Program-made: the position numbers and the translations under genes | Part shown: in pieces, positions 20,480 through 30,849 of the stretch | Numbering within the stretch: position 1 is the stretch's first letter | How the letters are laid out: each line of letters opens with the position of its first letter | Source: Ampullaceana balthica | Lineage: Eukaryota; Mollusca; Gastropoda; Lymnaeidae | NCBI GenBank assembly: GCA_944989445.1 | Contig: CALYLW010000185.1 | Span: forward strand, 438,001-502,000 | Reading direction: 5' to 3' | Length of the DNA: 64,000 nucleotides | The notes under the pieces: generated by a model | Database searches by the model: none | The model's input: only the letters and a program-made list of their open reading frames with translations | Told to the model about the DNA's origin: nothing

Positions 20480-22550
20480 TTTTTTCTTAAAGTTTCTTGA
20501 CGCTCTTAAAACCACTTCTGCTGTTGATTATGTTTCTTCCATTTAAACTTTTTGCTGGAATTTCTCTCCCCCCCTTCCCCCTTCCCAGAATCAAAGAACC
20601 AGCCCCATCTCCCCCTCCCCTTTTAACTGGGTCCTCATCTCCCCATCCCCCTATGTCAACTTTGCGAGTCGCAATTTCTAGCGATTTCTTTCCAAGAAAA
20701 CAGCGGCTTTTGTTTGGTTGCTGCGGCAACAGCCCAAAGCGGGTGCACTGTTCTTTTTTAATTTTTTTTAAAAAATTGTAAATAGTATAGAAAAAGGGAA
20801 GAGAAAAAGAAAAGAAAGAAAAGCATCTGAGTGTGAAGGAATGCCCGATGAAATCCATGGCCCGGGCGCCAATAGAAAGGAAATGAACCCCCGTCATAAA
20901 GGCTTGGTCTGACAGGCAGGACCGAGTTAAGTGGCATTGCTCGCCCCAATAACAAGCAGCACCCTCAGCACCCCCCCTGGTACCCCGCGCGTGCCCCCCC
21001 CCTCACTCAGAAATAATCCTTGACAGAACCTAAAGTCGAACTACCGCCTCCCACCTCTTCCCCCAAAAACCAAGAGGGAAAAAAATTTGGGGTGAAAATA
21101 GAAGAAGAAATTGAGGAAATAAAAGGAAACCATTGAGCGTCAGGGCATCACTTTCTCCTCCATTTTCCTTTGTTTCTGTCCTTGATTGTATCCCGCAGCG
21201 CACATTAAAATTGAATGTCTGCCTAACAAGCAGACAGGGTGCCGGGCGGTGATGAGAGCGGGGGAGCACTCAGTCAGAGCGCGTGCGGGGGGGGGGTACT
21301 CACTTGTGCCAGTTTGTATTTTCACTTCCCATCTCTCTCACACGGCCTTTAATACATTTTTTCTTTTTTCTTTTTTTATAAAAAGAGAGAAAAAAAATCT
21401 TAGAAAAAAAAGGGCGGGGGGAGAGAACGTCTTTTCCTGAATCTCCGGACTTAAAATGTCTAATTCAGCGTCCATTCTTTCCACTACTGTCAATCACCGT
21501 TACAAAAAGCAATTTTAGAATCGTAGAGACGGGAGAACACTGGCTTTTATGCCAGGAGAGAACACTGGCTTTTATGCCAGGAGATTGTTTCTTTGGTTTT
21601 TTAAAAATAATTTTAAATGTGTGTGGTTGTTTTTTTAAACTAAAGGCTGAAACATTTGGGGATGTAGAGACATTTGAAGAAAAATAATGTCACTTTGAAA
21701 CGGTGAGTTAAAGAGTAATGGAATACAATAAATCTCAATGGGGTCGTTTTTGTTGTATGTTGTGGCGCTGGTCGCTCCGAGAGTCAAAGATGGTTCTTGT
21801 AAAGTGGGGTTAGCCGGTGGTAAGTGGTGCTAAAAAATCTGGCTAACTGAAATTGATTGAAACTGAGTGAAAGTCACATTCCGCGGGAATAAATGGGAGA
21901 AGACCATTCCGGCAGATTGAATTCAGGTCGCTCACCACGACGAGAGACGAACAGTGGGATGGGGGGGGGAATCTGGTCGTATCGAAGCGGCTGTCTGGCC
22001 CGACAGCGGGAACAGGAGCTGCTAGATCTGTCCACCACCGCAGACGTCACTTCTGGTCTCAGTAATGGCGTCCGCACAAAGAACGTTTAGCGTGAAGGAT
22101 TACTCTCCACCCCATCCACCCCGTCCCCTGATGTCATGGGGTGTTTAGTGGGGGGCGCGGGGAGGGGGAGAAAAATAAAGCAAAAATTGTTCTCGCGGCT
22201 CTTGACTCAGAAAGCAAATTGTCCCGCCATAGAGGAGTAATACATTTACTCCCGGAGTCTGGAATGGTCATCTGATGATGTCTCCTCGGTTTTTCGGTGC
22301 AGTCTTGCCCTCGCCGGCTGACCTCGAGATGTGACCCGGAGAGAGAGGAGGGAAAAGCGAAACAGTATTTCAAAGAGCTGTCACTTCATAGGCTACAAGG
22401 TACAACTAGTTTCATATACTTCATCAAACGGAGTCGGAGTAAACATGTTTCTCAAAGTAAATTTAATCTTAATGATTCTTTGATTTCTAACGGGGGAATT
22501 TAAAAAAATGTGATTGGAATTTTAATTATTTCTTTTCAGTATCTTATGTT
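20480..22550. other. Two-kb single-copy island, candidate regulatory sequence
   Basis: This is the longest stretch without a larger array in the central part. Composition is balanced with C-, G- and A-runs (20565-20640, 20975-21000, 21285-21297, 21960-21970). A 28-bp duplication of a segment containing AGAACACTGGCTTTTATGCC lies at about 21530-21585. Frames exist on both strands but none shows a domain, and they overlap in all frames, so I do not call genes. The sequence quality resembles conserved non-coding DNA, but only comparison can show that. Confidence 0.4.
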
Positions 22551-22569
22551 TTGAATGTGTTTATATGTT

Positions 22570-22625
22570 ATCACACACAACAACCCACACAAAACCACAC
22601 ACACAAACACACATACACACACATC
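22570..22625. repeat. CA-rich low-complexity stretch
   Basis: Imperfect (CA)n / (ACAC) sequence. Confidence 0.85.
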
Positions 22626-22998
22626 TTGTCTGAAAGACCTAATGACCTAACACACGCCAGTATATCGTGTGCCATTCAACTGCTCGTGCCTGGCCCCTGG
22701 ACCTATGTAGTTTGTACACAGTTTAAATATTATTGTACACTATACACAAACTGTGCCACTGCGTGACTCGCCAGCATTTCGTTCATCAGGAAATTAAATC
22801 AACTTGATTCAATATCCAGAAATCACTTGGCAAAATTAAATAAAAACTATATCAGCAACAATTGGTTTCTGGCACGCTGTAGTCAGATGCTGTCTTAATG
22901 ACCTGTATTTTATTTCAACAACCTGTGAGTGGCTGCGTCAGCCGTGCACATATTTCCGCGGCACCACAAGAAAGGAAACAGGTTCACAACAGCTCTTT
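22626..22998. other. Single-copy sequence, nothing recognised
   Basis: No array or domain was seen. Confidence 0.4.
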
Positions 22999-23168
22999 GT
23001 GGCGTCATCAATTCTTGAAAACAGCTTCTAATGACGTCATCGAGACTTAAAAGAGTTTTTTATGACGTTATAAACTCTTGAAAAACATATTTTTTGACAT
23101 CATCAAAACTCTTAAACATGGCGTCATCACTATTTGAGCTCAGCTTAAAAAAACAAAAACGTCATCAG
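22999..23168. repeat. Degenerate ~31-bp repeat with CRE-like cores
   Basis: GCGTCATC / GACGTCATC / GACGTTAT / GACATCATC cores recur at about 23002, 23033, 23064, 23096, 23121 and 23159. They are followed in several copies by an ACTCTTGAAAA-like stretch. One core is a perfect TGACGTCA (23032-23039). Most spacings are close to 31 bp, so this looks like an old, diverged tandem repeat. Confidence 0.6.
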
Positions 23169-23277
23169 GAGTGGTACAAAGTGGTAGTAATACACATCCT
23201 TTTATCTCGTCCGTCCAACATGTCTCGCATGAGCGTAAAACCCACCACCATGAACACTAGACGACAGCGAGCTCACC

Positions 23278-23510
23278 ATACAGACCACATAGACAACATA
23301 GACCACATAGATCACACAGACCACATAGACCACATAGATCACACAGACCACATGAATCACACAGACCACATAGATCACACAGACCACACAGATCACATAT
23401 ACCACATAGACCACATAGAACACATAGACAACATAGAACACATAGACCACATAGAACACATAGGCCATATAGACAACAAAGACCACATAGACCGCATTGA
23501 CATAAAACAG
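23278..23510. repeat. 9-bp tandem repeat, about 26 copies
   Basis: The unit is ACCACATAG, with CACACAG and AACATAG variants. Confidence 0.95.
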
Positions 23511-23568
23511 GCGCGCTGAAATAAAACTAAAACTGATAAGAATAAAACCCTCATAAAAATTGTACAAA

Positions 23569-24191
23569 ATAAAACAAATTGAACAAAAGGCGAGCTTACA
23601 TCTGTAATAAACAAATTGAACAAAAGGCGAGCTTACATCTGTAATAAACAAATTGAACAAAAGGCGAGCTTACATCTGTAATACAAAAGGCGAGCTTACA
23701 TCTGTAATAAACAAATTGAACAAAAGGCGAGCTTACATCTGTAATAAACAAATTGAACAAAAGGCGAGCTTACATCTGTAATAAACAAATTGAACAAAAG
23801 GCGAGCTTACATCTGTAATAAACAAATTGAACAAAAGGCGAGCTTACATCTGTAATAAACAAATTGAACAAAAGGCGAGCTTACATCTGTAATAAACAAA
23901 TTGAACAAAAGGCGAGCTTACATCTGTAATAAACAAATTGAACAAAAGGCGAGCTTACATCTGTAATAAACAAATTGAACAAAAGGCGAGCTTACATCTG
24001 TAATAAACAAATTGAACAAAAGGCGAGCTTACATCTGTAATAAACAAATTGAACAAAAGGCGAGCTTACATCTGTAATAAACAAATTGAACAAAAGACGA
24101 GCTTACATCTGTAATAAACAAATTGAACAAAAGGCGAGCTTACATCTGTAATAAACAAATTGAACAAAAGGCGAGCTTACATCTGTAATAA
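23569..24191. repeat. 37-bp minisatellite, about 17 copies
   Basis: The unit starts TAATAAACAAATTGAACAAA. Nearly perfect. One copy near 23681 lacks its first part, and one base change is seen near 24096. Confidence 0.97.
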
Positions 24192-24311
24192 TAAAAAGTA
24201 CACAACCCACTTTTCCCGAGTCAAAGGAAACATAGAAGACAGGGGGAAATCAATCTTGGTTCCCGTTTCTCACCTTTCAACCAAACGATAAACCGGTAAC
24301 GTAATCTTACA
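24192..24311. other. Short spacer
   Basis: Single-copy spacer between the 37-bp and 33-bp arrays. Nothing recognised. Confidence 0.4.
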
Positions 24312-26791
24312 TTGGACTCTGGGAATGATCGCAATACTTTGGTCATGGACTCTGGCAATGATCGCAATACTTTGGTCATGGACTCTGGCAATGATCGCAA
24401 TACTTTGGTCATGGACTCTGGCAATGATCGCAATACTTTGGTCATGGACTCTAGCAATGATCGCAATACTTTGGTCATGGACTCTGGCAATGATCGCAAT
24501 ACTTTGGTCATGGACTCTGGCAATGATCGCAATACTTTGGTCATGGACTCTGGCAATGATCGCAATACTTTGGTCATGGACTCTGGCAATGATCGCAATA
24601 CTTTGGTCATGGACTCTGGCAATGATCGCAATACTTTGGTCATGGACTCTGGCAATGATCGCAATACTTTGGTCATGGACTCTGGCAATGATCGCAATAC
24701 TTTGGTCATGGACTCTAGCAATGATCGCAATACTTTGGTCATGGACTCTGGCAATGATCGCAATACTTTGGTCATGGACTCTGGCAATGATCGCAATACT
24801 TTGGTCATGGACTCTAGCAATGATCGCAATACTTTGGTCATGGACTCTGGCAAAGATCGCAATACTTTGGTCATGGACTCTGGCAATGATCGCAATACTT
24901 TGGTCATGGACTCTGGCAATGATCGCAATACTTTGGTCATGGACTCTGGCAATGATCGCAATACTTTGGTCATGGACTCTGGCAAAGATCGCAATACTTT
25001 GGTCATGGACTCTGGCAATGATCGCAATACTTTGGTCATGGACTCTGGCAATGATCGCAATACTTTGGTCATGGACTCTGGCAATGATCGCAATACTTTG
25101 GTCATGGACTCTGGCAAAGATCGCAATACTTTGGTCATGGACTCTGGCAATGATCGCAATACTTTGGTCATGGACTCTGGCAATGATCGCAATACTTTGG
25201 TCATGGACTCTGGCAATGATCGCAATACTTTGGTCATGGACTCTGGCAATGATCGCAATACTTTGGTCATGGACTCTGGCAATGATCGCAATACTTTGGT
25301 CATGGACTCTGGCAATGATCGCAATACTTTGGTCATGGACTCTAGCAATGATCGCAATACTTTGGTCATGGACTCTGGCAATGATCGCAATACTTTGGTC
25401 ATGGACTCTGGCAATGATCGCAATACTTTGGTCATGGACTCTAGCAATGATCGCAATACTTTGGTCATGGACTCTGGCAATGATCGCAATACTTTGGTCA
25501 TGGACTCTGGCAAAGATCGCAATACTTTGGTCATGGACTCTGGCAATGATCGCAATACTTTGGTCATGGACTCTGGCAATGATCGCAATACTTTGGTCAT
25601 GGACTCTGGCAATGATCGCAATACTTTGGTCATGGACTCTGGCAAAGATCGCAATACTTTGGTCATGGACTCTGGCAATGATCGCAATACTTTGGTCATG
25701 GACTCTGGCAATGATCGCAATACTTTGGTCATGGACTCTGGCAATGATCGCAATACTTTGGTCATGGACTCTGGCAATGATCGCAATACTTTGGTCATGG
25801 ACTCTGGCAATGATCGCAATACTTTGGTCATGGACTCTGGCAATGATCGCAATACTTTGGTCATGGACTCTGGCAATGATCTCAATACTTTGGTCATGGA
25901 CTCTGGCAATGATCGCAATACTTTGGTCATGGACTCTAGCAATGATCGCAATACTTTGGTCATGGACTCTGGCAATGATCGCAATACTTTGGTCATGGAC
26001 TCTGGCAATGATCGCAATACTTTGGTCATGGACTCTGGCAATGATCGCAATACTTTGGTCATGGACTCTGTCAATGATCGCAATACTTTGGTCATGGACT
26101 CTGGCAATGATCGCAATACTTTGGTCATGGACTCTGGCAATGATCGCAATACTTTGGTCATGGACTCTGGCAATGATCGCAATACTTTGGTCATGGACTC
26201 TGGCAATGATCGCAATACTTTGGTCATGGACTCTGGCAATGATCGCAATACTTTGGTCATGGACTCTGGCAATGATCGCAATACTTTGGTCATGGACTCT
26301 GGCAATGATCGCAATACTTTGGTCATGGACTCTGGCAATGATCGCAATACTTTGGTCATGGACTCTGGCAATGATCGCAATACTTTGGTCATGGACTCTG
26401 GCAATGATCGCAATACTTTGGTCATGGACTCTGGCAATGATCGCAATACTTTGGTCATGGACTCTGGCAATGATCGCAATACTTTGGTCATGGACTCTGG
26501 CAATGATCTGGCAATGATCGCAATACTTTGGTCATGGACTCTGGCAATGATCGCAATACTTTGGTCATGGACTCTGGCAATGATCGCAATACTTTGGTCA
26601 TGGACTCTGGCAATGATCGCAATACTTTGGTCATGGACTCTGGCAATGATCTGGCAATGATCGCAATACTTTGGTCATGGACTCTGGCAATGACCGCAAT
26701 ACTTTGGTCATGGACTCTGGCAATGATCGCAATACTTTGGTCATGGACTCTGGCAATGATCGCAATACTTTGGTCATGGACTCTGGCAATG
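24312..26791. repeat. 33-bp minisatellite, about 75 copies, open on both strands
   Basis: The unit starts ATGGACTCTGGCAATGATCG. Because 33 is divisible by three and the unit has no stop, frames of over 700 codons run on both strands. The plus-strand peptide repeats MDSGNDRNTLV and the minus-strand one PESMTKVLRSL. Neither is a known protein, so I read the array as non-coding. Variant units (AGCAAT, GCAAAG) recur in the same order one block later: the markers at 24708 and 25335 are 627 bp or 19 units apart. Partial units occur near 26508 and 26648. Confidence 0.96.
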
Positions 26792-26972
26792 ATCTGGCAA
26801 TGATCTGGCAATGATCTGGCAATGATCTGGCAATGATCTGGCAATGATTTGGCAATGATCTGGCAATGATCGCAATACTTTGGTCATGGACTCTGGCAAT
26901 GATCTGGCAATGATCTGGCAATGATCTGGCAATGATCTGGCAATGATCTGGCAATGATCGCAATACTTTGGT
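26792..26972. repeat. 11-bp sub-repeat at the edge of the 33-bp array
   Basis: The unit is GGCAATGATCT, in runs of about seven and six copies separated by one 33-bp unit. The same 11 bases are part of the 33-bp unit, so this is a second level of amplification. Confidence 0.93.
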
Positions 26973-27739
26973 CAGCCGCATAGTAAGAAAACGAAAGACG
27001 GTAAAACAAAAAAACAAAAACAAAAAACAAGAAAAACTTGACTAAAATTGAACCTAGACGCCATGCTGGTAATGTCGTCATAGCTCGTGTCTAACAATGC
27101 CTTCTGCCTAAAATGTCTCGGGGTATGAATTTCAATCCGCACCGAGCTTGAGGAGAGGGTTGAAAAGAAGGAAAAAAAACACAGGAGGTTTGGGGGGGGG
27201 GTGGAATAAACCCATCAGGCCTAATAAATCAAAATCAGCTGAGAAAATTCGCCAGCGATAACGGAAGCCAAAAAATGGGAAATAAAGAAAAAATGGCGCA
27301 TAAAATGCAACAGTTGATAGCACTGGGAGCTAAGAGCAAACAGGAGTTAGAACTATTGATTCCCTCGCTTCTAATAAATGTCCCTCTTTCTTGACGGAGT
27401 CTTCCGATGGATGGAAGTGAGGGTGGAGGAGGGAGGATGGCTGGAAGGCGGGTATGTGTGTGTCCGAAGAGGGAGAGAATAAATGGTTTCACCCCCCCCC
27501 CTCCTCCACCCGTTCCAAACTGAATCAGCGTGGGAAGAAGGGGAGTAATCGTGCCTGCATTGCTTTGGATTTTCGGGGCCATTGTCTGAGAGGCGGTCAC
27601 ACACCAGGCAGAGAAATCGACAACCATCGGCTCTTTCCGTATCTCATTTCTCCTAGAGAATGCCATGTGTCGTGTATTTCTCCCTGCCCCTTCTAAAGAA
27701 AATAAAAAGAAATAAACTAGCTCTCCACCACTAAATACA
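26973..27739. other. Single-copy island, candidate regulatory sequence
   Basis: Mixed composition with a G-run at 27191-27200 and a C-run at 27491-27500. Overlapping frames exist on both strands without a recognisable domain. Confidence 0.4.
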
Positions 27740-29725
27740 CCTCTTTCTCTCTGTCTCTCTCCCTCTCTCCTATGCTGTCTCTCTCCCTCTCTCCTATGCT
27801 GTCTCTCTCCCTCTCTCTCCTATGCTGTCTCTCCCCCTCTCTCCTATGCTGTCTCCCTCTCTCTCCTATGCTGTTCTCCCTCTCTCTCCTATGCTGTCTC
27901 TCTCCCTCTCTCCTATGCTGTCTCTCTCCCTCTCTCCTATGCTGTCTCTCTCCCTCTCTCCTATGCTGTCTCCCTCTCTCTCCTATGCTGTCTCTCCCTC
28001 TCTCTCCTATGCTGTCTCTCTCCCTCTCTCCTATGCTGTCTCTCTCCCTCTCTCCTATGCTGTCTCTCTCCCTCTCTCTCCTATGCTGTCTCTCTCCCTC
28101 TCTCCTATGCTGTCTCCCTCTCTCTCCTATGCTGTCTCCCTCTCTCTCCTATGCTGTCTCTCCCTCTCTCTCCTATGCTGTCTCTCTCCCTCTCTCTCCT
28201 ATGCTATCTCCCTCTCTCTCCTATGCTGTCTCTCCCTCTCTCTCCTATGCTGTCTCTCTCCCTCTCTCTCCTATGCTGTCTCTCTCTCTCCTATGCTGTC
28301 TCTCTCTCTCCTATGCTGTCCCTCCATCTCTCTCCTATGCTGTCTCTCTCCCTCTCTCTCCTATGCTGTCTCCCTCTCTCTCGTATGCTGTCTCTCCCTC
28401 TCTCTCCTATGCTGTCTCTCTCCCTCTCTCTCCTATGCTGTCTCCCTCTCTCTCCTATGCTGTCTCTCCATCTCTCTCCTATGCTGTCTCTCTCCCTCTC
28501 TCTGCTATGCTGTCTCCCTCTCTCTCCTATGCTGTCTCTCTCCCATCTCTCTCCTATGCTGTCTCTCCATCTCTCTCCTATGCTGTCTCCCTCTCTCTCC
28601 TATGCTGTCTCCTCTCTCTTCTATGCTGTCTCTCTCCCTCTCTCTCCTATGCTGTCTCCCTCTCTCTCCTATGCTGTCTCCATCTCTCTCCTATGCTGTC
28701 TCTCTCCATCTCTCTCATATGCTGTCTCTCCCTCTCTCTCCTATGCGGTCTCCCTCTCTCTCCTATGCTGTCTCTTCATACTCTCCTATGCTGTCTCTAT
28801 CCCTCTCTCTCCTATGCTGTCTCCCTCTCTCTCTCTATGCTGTCTCTCCTCTCTCTCCTATGCTGTCTCTCCATCTCTCTCCTATGCTGTCTCTCTCCCT
28901 CTCTCTCCTATGCTGTCTCCCTCTCTCTCCTATGCTGTCTCTCTCCCTCTCTCTCCTATGCTGTCTCTCTCCTTCTCCCTCGCTCTCCTATGCTGTCTCT
29001 CTCCCTCTCTCTCTCCCTCTCTCTCCCTCTCTCTCCTATGCTGTCTCTCTCCCTCTCTCTCCTATGCTGTCTCTATCCCTCTCTCTCCTATGCTGTCTCT
29101 CTCCTATGCTGTCTCCCTCTCTCTCCTATGATGTCCCTCTCCCTTTCTCTCCTATGCTGTCTCTCTCCCTCTCCCTCTCTGTCCTATGCTGTCTTTACCT
29201 CTCTCTCACCTATGCTGTCTCTCTCCTATGCTGTCACCCTCTCTCTCCTAAGCTGTCTCTCTCCCTCTCCCTCTCTCTCATATGCTGTCTCTCTCCCTCT
29301 CCTATGCTGTCTCTCTCCATCTCCCTCTCTCTCTCCTATGCTGTCTCCCTCCCTCTCTCTCCTATGCTGTCTCTCTCCCTCTCCCTCTCTCTCCTATGCT
29401 GTGTTTCTCCCTCTCTCTCCTATGCTGTCTCTCTCCTATGCTCTCTCCCTCTCTGTCCTAAGCTGCCTCTTTTCCTCTCTCTCCTATGCTGTCTCTCTCC
29501 CTCTCTCCTATGCTGTCTCTCTCCCTCTCTCCTATGCTGTCTCTCTCCCTCTCTCCTATGCTGTCTATATCCCCCTCTCTCATATGCTGTCTCTCTCCCC
29601 CTCTCTCCTATGCTGTCTCTCTCCCTCTCTCCAATGCGGTCTCTCTCCCTCTCTCTCCTATGCCGTCTCTCTCCCTCTCTCTCATATGCTGTCTCCCTCT
29701 CTCTCCTATGCTGTCTCTCCATCCA
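27740..29725. repeat. CT-rich minisatellite, about 80 units of roughly 24 bp
   Basis: The unit is a CTCTCTCC-type run closed by CTATGCTGT. The number of CT steps varies from unit to unit, and changes accumulate toward the right (28700-29650). The strand bias is nearly complete (pyrimidine on plus). Frames of up to 696 codons are artefacts. Confidence 0.96.
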
Positions 29726-29999
29726 TCAATCCAACTCATTTCTCCAGCTATACACCCCAGCTAAGTTCACTTATACGTTTTATCATTGGGCGGCATTTTC
29801 ATGAATTCCCAGTCGAATGTGATGTGTTGGATTGTGAGGCAGACTTCGAAATGTCTTTTTGACGTCTGAAAGAATGTAAATGTAATAACGATTGAATACA
29901 TACACTTTAAGACAATGATTCTCAAACTGTTAGGTTTTGGGAGCCATTTTAAAAATCTCTCGCATGAAGAGGAGGGGCGAAATTTGAAATGATTTTGAT
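29726..29999. other. Spacer with a possible hAT left end
   Basis: CAATGATTCTCAAACTGT at about 29913-29930 resembles a hAT terminus of the CAGTGGTTCTCAA type. No partner end was found, so this is a weak lead. Confidence 0.3.
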
Positions 30000-30110
30000 A
30001 TTTTATTTATTTTTATTTATTTTTATTTATTTATTTATTTTTATTTATTTATTTATTTTTATTATTTTTTTTATTTTTAATTATTTATTTATTTTTATTT
30101 ATTTTTTGTT
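30000..30110. repeat. (TTTA)n low-complexity stretch
   Basis: Imperfect TTTA/TTTTA repeats. Confidence 0.95.
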
Positions 30111-30849
30111 TGATGTATTACTTCCTCGTGTTTTGAAAAAAAAGTGTGAGTTCATTGCAAACTATCATTAAACCTTTTACATTTTTTTGTATATGGCTCA
30201 ATTAGGATTTTTCAAAAACGTTGCTAGTTAGTACAACTCATTCATTGTATCTCTTACAGCCAATATTTAATGGGGCAAAAAACCAGAGAGTACAAGTCCT
30301 TGAGTGACAAGATACTGGACATGCAAATGTTTTAAATGTTTATAAATGAGAATGGTTAAAAAATTATTAATGCCTTTAAAAAACAAAAGATCAAAATCAG
30401 AAATATTTAATTATAATTTGAAATTTAGTTGATAAATATTGTGCTGGACTGACAAAGTGAAGTTGTGGACAGGTAACAGCCCACGGACCAACGGTACAAC
30501 GTCAGTGACAACAACAGGCCTCCTACCACCCCAAACACACACACGCTTCCAAAAATCATTTGACTAACTCCCTGGGAGCAACAACACGTCTCCTACCACC
30601 CCAACCACACTAACTCCCTGGGAGTCTTATCTGGGTTTCACGCCCATATGACTGACCTTTAACCCTTGTCGGAGTCTCTGATTCCTGGCATTGTGAGAGA
30701 ATGTCCTCGGCAAGACGTCACTGACAGTTGGATGACATGACAATAGTAATATCTTTCCAGTGGGACACACAATGTCTGTGAATGGTTAGTTACCGTTGGG
30801 AGAATTCAGATGGGGGGTGTCACGGTAGGTGACCTGACAGTGGCGAGTG
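30111..30849. other. Single-copy sequence with a small duplication
   Basis: A two-copy repeat sharing TCCTACCACCCCAA and ACTAACTCCCTGGGAG lies at about 30518-30625. An octamer-type site ATGCAAAT lies at 30321-30328. Confidence 0.5.

Noticed and set aside
20487..21440. Several 60-136-codon frames on both strands
   Set aside because: Mutually overlapping, driven by C- and A-runs, without domains.
23569..24191. CRISPR-like regular repeats
   Set aside because: Units are directly contiguous with no unique spacers, and the setting is eukaryotic; it is a minisatellite. The same applies to the other arrays.
24221..26660. Long plus- and minus-strand frames in the 33-bp array as genes
   Set aside because: Both strands are open for the same trivial reason, and neither peptide resembles a known family.
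27772..29862. A 696-codon plus-strand frame rich in Leu, Ser and Pro
   Set aside because: It is translated CT-rich repeat. Overlapping plus-strand frames are equally open.
29912..29960. hAT left end as a complete element
   Set aside because: Only one end-like sequence was found and no target duplication, so it is kept as a weak note within a spacer.
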